Shown here: positions 46,550 to 56,468 of the stretch, one piece after another | Layout: every line of letters begins with the position of its first letter | Numbering within the stretch: the stretch's first letter is position 1 | Assembly (NCBI RefSeq): GCF_900156515.1 | Contig: NZ_FTNU01000009.1 | Span: 26,587-90,586, forward strand | Direction of reading: 5' to 3' | DNA from: Moraxella cuniculi DSM 21768 | Lineage (GTDB): Bacteria; Pseudomonadota; Gammaproteobacteria; Pseudomonadales; Moraxellaceae | DNA length: 64,000 nt | Made by a program: the position numbers and the translations under genes | The notes under the pieces: model-generated | The model's input: the letters and a program-made list of their open reading frames with translations, nothing else | What the model was told of the DNA's origin: nothing | Databases searched by the model: none

Positions 46550-48364
46550 ATGAACCGTTTTGATTTTAGCACCGCACCTTATAATGCTCTAACGCCCAAG
46601 CAACGCAACACACTGCAAGCTGCGACAGACATTGTATTTTTTGATGACAATGCCACCATCATCACCGCCCAAGACAGCATCGAGGCACTGTATATCGTCA
46701 TCAAAGGCATGGTCAAAGAAATTGACGCCAACCAAGAGGTGCTGGCACTATATCACCCATCAGACAGTTTTGATACGCGAGCGTTGTTTGAGCAATCTTA
46801 TCGCCACAGCTTTGTCGCTGTCGAACAAAGCCTGCTGTACGCCATACCCAAAGCAATCATTCGCCAGCTGATCGAAGAAAACAGCGATTTTGGGGCGTAT
46901 TTTTTTGCCAACATTGCCGACAAGCTAAAAAACCAAGCAGACGGTCGCCGTGAGCATGAGTTGGCAGGATTATTCACCGCCAAAGTCCGCGATGCCTATC
47001 GCCCTTATGACAAGCTGCACAGTGGCACAATCAACCTGATAGAGGCTGCCAAAATCATGCAGCACAACAAATCCAAATCCCTGCTCATTGAGCATGAAGG
47101 CAAAATTGGGCTGGTAACAGAATCGCTATTTCGTGATGTCTTTATAAAAAATGCCGACACGCTCAACCCCTTTGATGCTGTGCATTTGTGGGCAAAATTT
47201 GACCTCATCAGCGTGGATATTCAGGATTTTATGTTCACCGCCTTATTAAAAATGATGCACCATCGCATTCAGCGTGTGGTCATCACCAAGCAAGCCAAGC
47301 CAGTTGGCGTGCTTGAGCAGGTTGATATTTTGGCATTTTTGTCCAATCACAGTCATCTGATTGCCGAAAAGCTAGAAGTCGCCACAAGCCTAGACGAACT
47401 TGCCGAAGTTGCCCTACAGATGAATCACACCATCTGGGCGTTGCATTCTGGCGGTATGCAAGCCAAGCAATTGTCTCAATTGATGCAGGTGCTAAATGGA
47501 CGCTTATTTGAAAAAGCATGGCAGATGATCGCCCCTGACACAATCGTCCAAAACAGCTGCCTGCTTGTCATGGGGTCTGAGGGGCGTGGCGAACAAGTGC
47601 TAAAAACCGATCAGGACAATGCACTCATCGTCAAAGATAGCATTGACATTGCCAGCGTTCGCCCTTATGCCGATAAGTTATCAGCCACACTGGAGCGATT
47701 TGGTTATCCGCCTTGCATGGGCAAAATTATGGTGAATAATCCTGCGTGGTGTCAGCCTGTCAGCCAGTTTGAGCAGACCATTAGCCACTGGTGCAACAAC
47801 CCAAGCCCTGACAATCTGATGAATCTGGCAATTTTTATGGACGCTCGTGCAATCAGTGGTGATGAGACGCTGCTTGATAGACTGCGTGGTTATTTGTATC
47901 AGCATTTGGACAGTGATGTTGGTATGCTGATGAATTTTGCCCGTGCAATCAATCAGTTTGACGAAGATGGTCGAGGGTTTTTTATGCAGATTTTGGGACA
48001 AAAAAAGCACAAGATGGACATCAAAAAAATGGGAACCTTCCCCGTGGTGCATGGTGTGCGTGCGTTGAGCCTGCAAGCAAAAATCAGCGAAATCAACACC
48101 TTTGAGCGGATTGCTCGCTTGGCACAACTAGGACTTATCGAAAAACAGCTAAGCCAAGATGTCAGTGAGGCATTGGCATATCTGATGAACACTCGCCTAA
48201 AAAATGGGCTGACCGCACTCAAGCACAACCAAGAGCTGACCCCCAACCAGATTGCCACCGAGCATTTATCAACCCTTGAAAGAGATCTCTTAAAAGACGC
48301 TCTGCAAGTTGTCAAACGCTTTAAAAATCATGTCAGCAGTCATTTTAACCTGCAATATACTTAA
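46550..48364 (+). CDS. DUF294 nucleotidyltransferase-like protein with cNMP and CBS domains
   Basis: A 604-residue cytoplasmic protein. Residues about 20-130 look like a cyclic-nucleotide-binding domain (LYIVIKGMVKEIDANQEVLALYHP). Residues about 150-275 form a CBS pair. The DUF294 nucleotidyltransferase part around 340-400 has LLVMGSEGRGEQVLKTDQDN with its GS and DxD elements, and the C-terminal helical part ends the protein. Domain order is that of a family next to DnaQ-like exonucleases in many gammaproteobacteria. Function unknown. AAGGA precedes the ATG. Confidence 0.88.
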   Translation: MNRFDFSTAPYNALTPKQRNTLQAATDIVFFDDNATIITAQDSIEALYIVIKGMVKEIDANQEVLALYHPSDSFDTRALFEQSYRHSFVAVEQSLLYAIPKAIIRQLIEENSDFGAYFFANIADKLKNQADGRREHELAGLFTAKVRDAYRPYDKLHSGTINLIEAAKIMQHNKSKSLLIEHEGKIGLVTESLFRDVFIKNADTLNPFDAVHLWAKFDLISVDIQDFMFTALLKMMHHRIQRVVITKQAKPVGVLEQVDILAFLSNHSHLIAEKLEVATSLDELAEVALQMNHTIWALHSGGMQAKQLSQLMQVLNGRLFEKAWQMIAPDTIVQNSCLLVMGSEGRGEQVLKTDQDNALIVKDSIDIASVRPYADKLSATLERFGYPPCMGKIMVNNPAWCQPVSQFEQTISHWCNNPSPDNLMNLAIFMDARAISGDETLLDRLRGYLYQHLDSDVGMLMNFARAINQFDEDGRGFFMQILGQKKHKMDIKKMGTFPVVHGVRALSLQAKISEINTFERIARLAQLGLIEKQLSQDVSEALAYLMNTRLKNGLTALKHNQELTPNQIATEHLSTLERDLLKDALQVVKRFKNHVSSHFNLQYT

Positions 48365-48388
48365 ATAATTTTTATTAGGTCGCCTGCG

Positions 48389-49000
48389 ATGATTCACAAG
48401 CTCATTCACCAACATTACTACCGCCGCCGTCTCAAAGACAAGCGTTATGATTTTTTGTACGAAAGCCACCCTGATGAGCTGGTGAGCTTTGATTGTGAAA
48501 CCACAAGCCTAACGGTCAGCGAGGCACAGATTATCTCCATCGGTGCGGTAAAAATTCGCGGTAATCGCATCCTAACCAGTGATACTTTTGAGATTTTAAT
48601 CAAACCTGATGGACTCATGCAGGCAACCAATGTTACCATTCATGGACTAAGACCAAAGGATCTAAGCAATGGCGTAACCATCGAGGCAGCACTTGAGCAG
48701 TTTTTGCATTTTGTTGGCGGTCGTCCGCTGGTTGGTTATTTTTTGGAATATGATGTGGCAATGGTGAATAAATTCTTAAAACCCATGCTGGGCATCAAAT
48801 TACCTCAGCCACAGATTGAAATCTCTCGTCTATTTCATGCCCAAGAAACCAAGAATAAATATTATGACAGCTATGTGGATTTGACAATGGCTGGCATGGT
48901 CAAGGCACTTGATATTCCCGATCTACCACGCCATGATGCACTAAATGATGCCATCAATGTGGCAATGATGTATTTAGCCTTAAAACATCGAAAAATATAA
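48389..49000 (+). CDS. DnaQ-like 3'-5' exonuclease
   Basis: A 203-residue DEDDh-type exonuclease. VSFDCETTSLTVSEAQIISIGAV has the catalytic Asp35 and Glu37. VGYFLEYDVAMVNKF holds the second acidic residue, and LPRHDALNDAINVAMMYL the His and last Asp. It follows the DUF294 gene by 24 bases with the same orientation, which is the usual pairing. Its substrate is unknown. Confidence 0.88.
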   Translation: MIHKLIHQHYYRRRLKDKRYDFLYESHPDELVSFDCETTSLTVSEAQIISIGAVKIRGNRILTSDTFEILIKPDGLMQATNVTIHGLRPKDLSNGVTIEAALEQFLHFVGGRPLVGYFLEYDVAMVNKFLKPMLGIKLPQPQIEISRLFHAQETKNKYYDSYVDLTMAGMVKALDIPDLPRHDALNDAINVAMMYLALKHRKI

Positions 49001-49047
49001 CTAATCAAAGCCCAAACCCAGCCACAATACAACCAAGATTGGCACAA

Positions 49048-49764
49048 TCAAACCAGCCAAGGCACAATAATCGGTGCCAAAAAAGCCGTGATAATGCCGT
49101 TTAAAATCAGCCCCAAAGACGCATAAGCAACATATCTTGAGCCAAGTTGCATGGCTCTTACTGTACCCAATGCGTGCGATGCCGACCCCAGCGATAACCC
49201 CAAGCCCATTGGCAATCTCTGCCCAAAACGATGCAATATCCACACGCCCACCATCTGCCCTGACACGCCTGCAACCAAGACAGTTGATGCAGCAATCCCC
49301 ACAACGCCGCCTAAGGTCTCTATCACCTCGATGGCAATTGGCATGGTAACAGACTTCACCGCTGCCGCCAGCACACTGTCATGACTGCCGCCCAAAAGAC
49401 GCACCAAACCCACCCCTGTGATGATGCCAACACCGCTTGCAATGATTTGTGATACAATAATTGGCAACCACTGTGCACGAATTTTTTGCCACTGAATATA
49501 CAGAGGCACGGCTAAACACACCACCACGGGCTGTAACCAAAAAGTCAAATAATTGCTCGCCTGCTCAAAACTCTGCCAGCTGATGCCCGTTGCCTTTAAA
49601 ATAACAATCACGCCAATGGTCGTCAGCAGCGAAGGATTCAAAAGTGGCAGATTGCTGCGTTTTCTTAACCAAACTGCCAGTTCAAACACGCCAATCAGAA
49701 TAAAAAGCAACAAAAATGGACTGCTGCTCAACGAATTATGCCACTGTAGCAACAGCTCATTCAT
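49048..49764 (-). CDS. lrgB: LrgB family protein
   Basis: A 238-residue membrane protein with about seven helices of the LrgB/CidB family, which acts with LrgA in holin-like membrane permeabilisation or pyruvate/metabolite transport (known from Gram-positives). Hallmarks: LPLLNPSLLTTIGVIVILKATGI, GSHDSVLAAAVKSVTMPIAIEV and LSLGSASHALGTVRAM. The start ATG at 49764 overlaps the end of lrgA by 8 bases (ATGAATGA). Earlier in-frame starts run into the lrgA frame and are rejected. Confidence 0.88.
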   Translation of the reverse strand: MNELLLQWHNSLSSSPFLLLFILIGVFELAVWLRKRSNLPLLNPSLLTTIGVIVILKATGISWQSFEQASNYLTFWLQPVVVCLAVPLYIQWQKIRAQWLPIIVSQIIASGVGIITGVGLVRLLGGSHDSVLAAAVKSVTMPIAIEVIETLGGVVGIAASTVLVAGVSGQMVGVWILHRFGQRLPMGLGLSLGSASHALGTVRAMQLGSRYVAYASLGLILNGIITAFLAPIIVPWLV

Positions 49765-50143
49765 AAAAACCACTCTTGGACACTTTGTCAGCCAGCTGGC
49801 GTTTTTGTAAACGACGCAACCACCCATAAGAATACGCTGACGACAGCAGCACCAACACCGTGCTGACAAATACACCGACCAACAGCACCCACAAATCATC
49901 ACGGATAATTTGCAGATACTGCATGATAGAGATACAAGCAGGAATGACCAGCAGCACCAAATAGTCAAGCATTACCTTTGCCAGCTTTTCAACCGTTGAT
50001 AACTTTACCAAGCCAAACTGCAATGCCAAAAATAACAAAAGCAGTCCAATGACGCTTGGTGGCAATGGCAAATTCGTCCATGCAATAAACACCTGCCCCA
50101 CAAACAGGCAGGCAAAGATAACCAAAATCCCCTTTAATAACAT
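49757..50143 (-). CDS. lrgA: CidA/LrgA family holin-like protein
   Basis: A 128-residue protein with four helices. LPLPPSVIGLLLLFLALQFGLVK is the family core (NLPLPPSVIGLLLLF extract). VMLDYLVLLVIPACISIMQY supplies the third helix. A basic C-terminal tail (RRLQKRQLADKVSK) is typical. It lies 16 bases downstream of ubiH and is coupled to lrgB. Confidence 0.87.
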   Translation of the reverse strand: MLLKGILVIFACLFVGQVFIAWTNLPLPPSVIGLLLLFLALQFGLVKLSTVEKLAKVMLDYLVLLVIPACISIMQYLQIIRDDLWVLLVGVFVSTVLVLLSSAYSYGWLRRLQKRQLADKVSKSGFYE

Positions 50144-50159
50144 AAATTTTCCGCCAATG

Positions 50160-51416
50160 TTAAGATTTTAGCCCCATGGCATAACTTGCCACCATCGGCT
50201 TAATTCCTGGGATTTTGTCAAATGCCAACAATCCAACATTGCGTGCAAAACGCATGATGGGGTTTGGGCTACAAAAACTGCCAATCACCGTATCACAAAA
50301 TTTGATGACCCGCTGCTGGTCCTGCTTACGCATTTTTTCATAGCCTGCCAGACGATGATAATCACCAAAATCCACCGCACCACCCTGCTCTTGTTGTGCT
50401 GCCGCCAACAGATTGGCAAGCGTATAAGCATCTCTTAGGCACAGATTAAACCCTTGCCCTGCCACAGGGTGCAGCGTGTGGGCAGCATTGCCCATCAGCA
50501 CAAACCGACCCGATACCTGACGATGTGCCAAAACCTTACGCAATGGATAAGCTCCTCGCTTGCCTGTTGCCACAAAGCGTCCTGCCACCCTGCCAAATAC
50601 CGATTGCAATGTTGCCAAATAATATTCGTCATCATGCAAATACCGCTCCTGCTCCCCTTGCGGACAAATAAACACCACCGAGCGGCGATAACCCTGCGTC
50701 AAATCACTGCCACCATCACCCACACCGTCTGTCAATGGCAACACCGCCAGCGGCCCTGCAGGACTAAACCGCTCAATCGCTGTATGTGCATGCGGCTTAT
50801 CCGTCTGCACCACGCCTACGATGCCCACTTGTTGATAATCATGGCTATCCACGCCGATATGCAAAAGCTGCCGAATGGGCGAATGCTGACCATCGCACGC
50901 CACCACCAAAGCCGCCTGCAAAGTACGCTGCTGGTCTGTGCCAAACTGCACAACAACGCTGGCACTGTCTGCGTCCTGATAAGCCTCAATCACAGTGGCA
51001 TCATCATAAAGCTCAATCAACGGATTGTCATAAACCGCCAACAACAACTGCCTGCCCAAGTGAGCATTTTCGATCACCTGACCAAAACTTTCCACACCCT
51101 CTTCGTCTTTATTGAGTGTTGCTCGACCAAAGCTATCAAGCTCACTGATTTGCACACAATCAATGCGACAAGCATGACTCTGAAGCCGTTGCCACAGACC
51201 GATTTCTTGGTAAATTTGCACCGTCCGCCGAGATAATGCAGTGTTGCGACTGTCCAGATAATACACGCGTGCAACATCATCGTCAGGCTCAATTTTGGGA
51301 TATTTATACTGCTCAATCAGTGTGCTTTTGATACCATGGTGAGCCAATAATAAAGCAAAAGACAAGCCCACATTGCCGCCGCCGATTATCAAAACCGAAT
51401 CCAACCGTTGTGTCAT
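50160..51416 (-). CDS. ubiH: FAD-dependent monooxygenase UbiH-like
   Basis: A flavoprotein of the ubiquinone hydroxylase family, 418 residues from the ATG at 51416 (GGAAAACAGCT upstream). The frame stays open for about 98 codons more, but without family resemblance. FAD motifs: VLIIGGGNVGLSFALLLAHHG at the start, LVVACDGQHSPIRQLL (DG motif) in the middle, and GRFVLMGNAAHTLHPVAGQGFNL (GD-type motif) near residue 310. Which ring position it hydroxylates (UbiH, UbiF or UbiI type) cannot be decided from the sequence. Confidence 0.85.
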   Translation of the reverse strand: MTQRLDSVLIIGGGNVGLSFALLLAHHGIKSTLIEQYKYPKIEPDDDVARVYYLDSRNTALSRRTVQIYQEIGLWQRLQSHACRIDCVQISELDSFGRATLNKDEEGVESFGQVIENAHLGRQLLLAVYDNPLIELYDDATVIEAYQDADSASVVVQFGTDQQRTLQAALVVACDGQHSPIRQLLHIGVDSHDYQQVGIVGVVQTDKPHAHTAIERFSPAGPLAVLPLTDGVGDGGSDLTQGYRRSVVFICPQGEQERYLHDDEYYLATLQSVFGRVAGRFVATGKRGAYPLRKVLAHRQVSGRFVLMGNAAHTLHPVAGQGFNLCLRDAYTLANLLAAAQQEQGGAVDFGDYHRLAGYEKMRKQDQQRVIKFCDTVIGSFCSPNPIMRFARNVGLLAFDKIPGIKPMVASYAMGLKS

Positions 51417-51626
51417 AGCTGTTTTCCAAGCGTCTATCATAAAGGCAATATTGTAGCATTTTTGGTGGTTTTTGGGCAATGTCATCTCTGACAAATCACC
51501 ATCAGCACGCACGCCACTTTGGTTTTTTATCAACAAATCAAGCAAGCCTAGAGCTTTCATCACACAAAAACCACCAAACGCCGCAGAGTATGATAAAATA
51601 AAACAATATTCCAATCCAAACCCACT

Positions 51627-52805
51627 ATGACAACCTATACCGCCAATCCACCGCCTACCATCAGCGAAAAACTTGCCATCGCCGTCATTGGTTTTTTTGC
51701 ATTTTTGCAAGTATATTCAGTGCAGGCGATTTTGCCTGTGCTGATGAGTGATTTATCCGCAAGCGAAGTACAAGCTGGCATGGCAGTTGGGGCAACTGTA
51801 CTTGCCATCGCCATCATTTCGCCATTTATGGGCATGATATCTGATGCCTATGGACGCAAATCGCTAATTGTTGCATCACTGCTGGCACTTGCCCTACCGA
51901 CTGCATTGATTGGCATGGCAGATAGCATTAATCAGTTGATTTTATGGAGGTTTTTGCAAGGAATTAGCATTCCAGGCATCACCGTTGTGCTGATTGCCTA
52001 CATCAGCGAAGAGTATCAAGACCACCTACCAGCGATGATGTCGCTCTATGTTGCCGCAACGGTACTGGGTGGTTTTGCTGGGCGATTTTTTGCAGGGCAT
52101 TTTGACAATCTTATCGGCTGGCAATCAGGCTATCTGTTGATGGCAACGGCGACAGTACTTGGAGCAATCTGGGTGCATAAAACACTCCCTGCCTCCAAAA
52201 AATTTGTCATTAGCGAAAATTTCCAAGCTGCCTTTGCCACTTTATTTGCCCATGCCAAAAACCCCCATGTTATCAGCAGCGGTCTGCTTGGTGCTTGCGT
52301 GCTGTTTAGCTTGGTTGGTTGCTTTAGTTTTGTGAATTTGTATTTGGCAGATGCACCGTATTATCTGGGCACAAGCAGCCTTGCGAATATTTTTGCCATT
52401 TATTTGATTGGCATGATAATCACGCCATTGTCAGCACGCGTGGTGGTTTATTTTGGTATGATTACAACCATCTGTCTGGCGGTTGTTGTGTCTATGATTG
52501 GCTTGTTGCTTACTTTGCTTGAGCCATTATATGTTATCATCATCGGCTTAACTTTAATGTCATCAGGCGTGTTCATCACCCAATCAGCAACCATCAGTTA
52601 TTTGACCAGCCATGTCAGCCATGGGCGTTCATTGGCATCGGGTTTGTATTATATGAGCTACTATGGTGGTGGGTTTTTTGGTGCATGGGCGTGTGCCATC
52701 GCCTACGCCCAAGGTCAGTGGCCTGCGGTGGTTGGGCTGATTATTACGGTGCAGCTGGTTGCTTTGGCGGTGGTGCTTGGGTTTATGAAAGCCAAGCGTT
52801 GCTAG
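51627..52805 (+). CDS. MFS transporter, YnfM-like
   Basis: A 392-residue MFS permease with 12 predicted helices. The loop-2-3 motif is SPFMGMISDAYGRKSLIVAS. A second MFS motif, LILWRFLQGISIPGITVVLIAYI, is in helix 4. The likely function is export of a small organic compound; YnfM is an arabinose-like exporter in E. coli, and the specific substrate is unknown here. It is divergent from ubiH. Confidence 0.85.
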   Translation: MTTYTANPPPTISEKLAIAVIGFFAFLQVYSVQAILPVLMSDLSASEVQAGMAVGATVLAIAIISPFMGMISDAYGRKSLIVASLLALALPTALIGMADSINQLILWRFLQGISIPGITVVLIAYISEEYQDHLPAMMSLYVAATVLGGFAGRFFAGHFDNLIGWQSGYLLMATATVLGAIWVHKTLPASKKFVISENFQAAFATLFAHAKNPHVISSGLLGACVLFSLVGCFSFVNLYLADAPYYLGTSSLANIFAIYLIGMIITPLSARVVVYFGMITTICLAVVVSMIGLLLTLLEPLYVIIIGLTLMSSGVFITQSATISYLTSHVSHGRSLASGLYYMSYYGGGFFGAWACAIAYAQGQWPAVVGLIITVQLVALAVVLGFMKAKRC

Positions 52806-53013
52806 CTTAGCACAGCCAATCGCAAGATATTTGGCAAAACACCCCCAATCATCACCACCAACCAAAAAAGCCCACCCGATTGGCTTATCGCTTCTTTGCC
52901 ATAATTGTCAAATATCACACACTTAGCATAAAAACACACGCAATTTGATGAATTATAATAAATATAATTATTAAAAAATACCAAAAATTTAGCCATCAAG
53001 GCACCGTTACCAC

Positions 53014-55050
53014 TTAGCCCTTTTTGGCAGCAAGCATTGCTTGGATATTGCTTAGATAATCATTTGCCACTTGCTTGGGGTCTTTTTGTGCAGCCATTCC
53101 TTTGTGGAATGGGTAGTTGATATGCTCAATCGGCAACTCGTCCAAAAACCGTGAAGGCGAGACCGTTTTATAATCGCTGCCAGAACGCCGTTGTTTGGCA
53201 AGCAGCAAAGTCAGCTCCACTTTTGCACGCGTGATACCCACATACATCAGGCGGCGTTCTTCTTCGATATTATCGGTCAAGATGGCATTATGATGCGGTA
53301 AAATATTCTCTTCACAACCGATGATATAAACATAATCAAACTCCAAGCCTTTGGCTGCGTGCAGCGTCATCAGATTTACCTTGTTGGTATTTTCCTCCTC
53401 CTGCTGTTGCTCTAGCATATCCAGCAGCACCAATTTACGAATCACCGCATCGATGGTTTTGTCATCGTCATCTTCGGCACGGTTAATCAGTGAGCTGATG
53501 CTTGAATACAGCATTTCGATATTATCAAGTCGCCCTTTTTCTTGCTGGGGATTTTTGGAATCTTCTTTGATATAATCAATATATCCCGTCTCCACAATCA
53601 TTTGTCGCACCAGTGGCATCGGGTCGCTGTTGTCGTACAAATCTTGGGTATAACGATCGATAAATTCACCAAAATCCTGCAGGGTGTTACCCGCCTTATT
53701 ACCCACAGCCGCTCGCAATCCTGAATGCGTACACGCCGCCAGCAGCGAAGTGCCACATTCTTGGGCAAACAGTCCCAGCTTTTCAAGCGTTGCCGAACCC
53801 ATGCCACGCTTGGGGGTATTAATGACTCGCAAAAATGCCGCATCATCATCTGGATTGATGATAATGCGTAGATAGCCCATCACATCTTTGATTTCGGTGC
53901 GTGCAAAAAACGAAGTGCCGCCTGACATTTTGTAGGGAATCTCAAGCTGACGCAATTGTGCCTCCAGCGAGCGTGCCTGAAAGTTGCTGCGATATAGCAC
54001 AGCATATTTATCCCAAGTATTGCCATGCCTTAATCGGTGCGTCAATATCTCTTTGGCAACCCGCTCTGCTTCATCAAAATCATTAGCACAGGTAATCACC
54101 CGAATTGGCTCGCCATGACCCTTATCCGACCATAATGCCTTGTCAAAAATATGCTGATTGTTGGCAATGACAGCATTGGCAGCACTTAAGATACGGTTGG
54201 TTGAGCGGTAATTTTGCTCAAGTTTTACCACTGTTAGCGTTGGAAAATCCTGCTTAAGCAGTGCCATATTTTCAGGTTTTGCTCCACGCCAAGTGTAGAT
54301 TGATTGGTCGTCATCGCCCACCACCGTAAAGCGTGCGGTTACCCCAACCAGCAGTTTAATCAGTTCATATTGAGCGGTATTGGTATCTTGATATTCATCA
54401 ACCAACAAATAACGAATGCGATTTTGCCACTTATCACGCACTTCACGATTTTCACGCAAAATTTTCACAGGCATCACAATCAAATCATCAAAATCCACCG
54501 CATTATACGCTCGCAGATTGCGTTCATACATGGCGTACAAATGGGCAAATAACAAATCCTCAGGATCGTCCAGTGTCTCGGCGGCAGCCTCTGGCTCAAC
54601 CAAATCATTTTTCCAGTCCGAAATCATTTTGATTGCTTTGGCGACCAACTCTCGACTCTCAGCACCGCTCATATTATCCCGCATCATCAGCTCCATCAAG
54701 AGCCTTTTGCAGTCATCGGCATCCAAAATAGAAAAATTGGGTTTTAATGGGGTGTTTTTTAGCTCAAATCGCAAAAACTGCAAGCCAAATTGGTGAAAGG
54801 TAGACACTGTCAAGCCACGAGATTTCTCGCTGGGAATAAGTTTTTGGACGCGTGCTTTCATCTCACGAGCCGCCTTATTGGTAAAGGTCATTGCCGTGAT
54901 ACGCTCCGCTGGGATATGGCACGCCTGAATCAAATGGGCGATTTTTTGGGTGATTACCGAAGTCTTGCCAGAGCCTGCCCCAGCCAGTACCAAAAGCGGC
55001 CCTTGTGTGTGAATCATTGCTTCATGCTGTCGTGGATTAAGTTGGCTCAT
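53014..55050 (-). CDS. rep: ATP-dependent DNA helicase Rep
   Basis: A 678-residue superfamily 1A 3'-5' helicase that helps replication forks past obstacles. Motif I is LVLAGAGSGKTSVITQKI, motif Ia MTFTNKAAREMKAR, motif II LLVDEYQDTNTAQYEL, motif III TVVGDDDQSIYTWRGAKPEN, motif IV KLEQNYRST, and motif V/VI LMTLHAAKGLEFDYVYI and EERRLMYVGITRA. It ends AMLAAKKG like E. coli Rep, and the length fits Rep better than UvrD. Confidence 0.94.
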   Translation of the reverse strand: MSQLNPRQHEAMIHTQGPLLVLAGAGSGKTSVITQKIAHLIQACHIPAERITAMTFTNKAAREMKARVQKLIPSEKSRGLTVSTFHQFGLQFLRFELKNTPLKPNFSILDADDCKRLLMELMMRDNMSGAESRELVAKAIKMISDWKNDLVEPEAAAETLDDPEDLLFAHLYAMYERNLRAYNAVDFDDLIVMPVKILRENREVRDKWQNRIRYLLVDEYQDTNTAQYELIKLLVGVTARFTVVGDDDQSIYTWRGAKPENMALLKQDFPTLTVVKLEQNYRSTNRILSAANAVIANNQHIFDKALWSDKGHGEPIRVITCANDFDEAERVAKEILTHRLRHGNTWDKYAVLYRSNFQARSLEAQLRQLEIPYKMSGGTSFFARTEIKDVMGYLRIIINPDDDAAFLRVINTPKRGMGSATLEKLGLFAQECGTSLLAACTHSGLRAAVGNKAGNTLQDFGEFIDRYTQDLYDNSDPMPLVRQMIVETGYIDYIKEDSKNPQQEKGRLDNIEMLYSSISSLINRAEDDDDKTIDAVIRKLVLLDMLEQQQEEENTNKVNLMTLHAAKGLEFDYVYIIGCEENILPHHNAILTDNIEEERRLMYVGITRAKVELTLLLAKQRRSGSDYKTVSPSRFLDELPIEHINYPFHKGMAAQKDPKQVANDYLSNIQAMLAAKKG

Positions 55051-55137
55051 GCTGACCTTTTTAATTATTTAAAAATAAAATTTAATAAAAACACCAAGTT
55101 ATCACTGGGCAATCAAAGCTCTTATTATAAAAGATTT

Positions 55138-55245
55138 ATGCAGTTTCACCAAATCAATTCTGCTATTTTTATCAAAGCTATAAATATTATTCTCCTAATA
55201 ATTTTATCAGCAATCAATTTATCACACGCCCAAGCCAAAGGATAA
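55138..55245 (+). CDS. possible 35-residue exported or membrane peptide
   Basis: A short ORF between rep and rsgA, on the rsgA strand: MQFHQINSAIFIKAINIILL at the start, then ILSAINLSHAQAKG. It reads like a signal peptide with an AQA cleavage site followed by two residues and a stop. Ribosome-binding site weak. It might be a remnant of an exported protein gene, a small hydrophobic peptide, or chance in AT-rich DNA. Confidence 0.25.
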   Translation: MQFHQINSAIFIKAINIILLIILSAINLSHAQAKG

Positions 55246-55299
55246 ATTTGCCGTCTTGGGATTTTTATGCTAAAGTTAGTTGAACCATCACCATAATTA

Positions 55300-56364
55300 A
55301 TGAATATGTCGCTCATTCGTCGCCGCAAACTCACCCAACGCCAGACTCGTCAAATTCAGCAAAATCAGCACAAAGACCACAATGATGGCACACTTGCCAC
55401 AGGGGTGATTGTCTCGCATTTTGGCAAGCAGCTTGATGTGCAAATCACCGCCCTGCCCAGCATCTTGCCAGAGCATGACTCAGATGAGCAATTGCTGACA
55501 CTTGGGGCAATTTGGCGATGTCATGCACGCACCAATCTGCCCATGCTTGCTTGTGCTGATACTGTGCAATTTAGTCTGGATTTATCCAGTGGACTGGGAC
55601 GCATTGAGCGACTTTTGCCCAGAACAACGCTCATCACGCGTCCTGATCGCTATCATAAAGTCAAGCCTGTGGCAGCCAATGTTGATACACTGGTTATTGT
55701 TTTTGCCCCCTTGCCAAAACCTGCGGTAAATTTAATCGATCGCTATCTGCTTATCGCCAAACTTGCAGGCGTAAAGCCGCTGCTGCTTTTAAACAAGGCT
55801 GATTTGCTATCAGAGCACCCAGAAGTCGCCAACATCGCTTGCGATTACCAAAAACTTGGTGAGCAGTGTGGTTTTTCGCTCATTAGCACTTCTTTGGTTG
55901 ATGATACAGGTGTTGATAAGCTGTCGGCACATATTGATGGCAAACTTAGCATTTTTGCAGGGCAGTCGGGCGTTGGCAAATCCAGTCTTATCAACAAACT
56001 GCTGCCAAATGCCAATCAAGCAACCAATCAGATTTCTACCAATTCACAACTGGGTCAGCATACCACCACCACCAGCCGCCTGCTTGCCTACAACAACCAC
56101 AAGCTGCATCAAGGCGGTATTATTGACACACCCGGCATTCGTGAGTATGGGATTTGGCATTTGTCCGCTGATGATATTTTGACAGGATTTGATGAGCTGC
56201 GTCCACTGGCAGACGATTGTCAATTTCGTGATTGTAGCCACCATGCCAATGCCAAAGGCTGTGCCATGTGGGCGGCGGCAAATCGTGGTGAAGTACTGCC
56301 TCGCCGCATTGAGAGCTTGATTGGCTTGATTGACGAAGCCAAAAACGGTGCGGCAAGCAAATAG
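55300..56364 (+). CDS. rsgA: ribosome small subunit-dependent GTPase RsgA
   Basis: A circularly permuted GTPase that acts in 30S subunit maturation; 354 residues. An OB-fold domain comes first (GVIVSHFGKQLDVQI). The permuted GTPase order is visible: G4 LLLLNKADLL, then G1 FAGQSGVGKSSLINKLL, then G3 GIIDTPGIREYG. The C-terminal zinc site is DDCQFRDCSHHANAKGC. The start is ATG 55300 or 55306. It is divergent from rep. Confidence 0.95.
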   Translation: MNMSLIRRRKLTQRQTRQIQQNQHKDHNDGTLATGVIVSHFGKQLDVQITALPSILPEHDSDEQLLTLGAIWRCHARTNLPMLACADTVQFSLDLSSGLGRIERLLPRTTLITRPDRYHKVKPVAANVDTLVIVFAPLPKPAVNLIDRYLLIAKLAGVKPLLLLNKADLLSEHPEVANIACDYQKLGEQCGFSLISTSLVDDTGVDKLSAHIDGKLSIFAGQSGVGKSSLINKLLPNANQATNQISTNSQLGQHTTTTSRLLAYNNHKLHQGGIIDTPGIREYGIWHLSADDILTGFDELRPLADDCQFRDCSHHANAKGCAMWAAANRGEVLPRRIESLIGLIDEAKNGAASK

Positions 56365-56468
56365 CCACAAGCCTTTTGCAGAAACTGGTGCAATTGTTGC
56401 AATTTTTGGCTATAATAACTGTCTTTATTTATAGCAAATAATCGGTTTTACCCTTATCAACACAACAC

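Noticed and set aside
49765..49968. An N-terminal extension of LrgB
   Set aside because: The frame is open, but it overlaps the lrgA coding frame and has Cys/Trp-rich shadow composition; the ATG at 49764 fits the family.
50454..51236. A 260-codon open frame on the plus strand
   Set aside because: It lies entirely antisense to ubiH, has no protein-family resemblance and no ribosome-binding site; it is a shadow frame.
51417..51710. A 98-codon extension of the UbiH-like protein
   Set aside because: It does not resemble the family and overlaps the promoter region of the divergent MFS gene.
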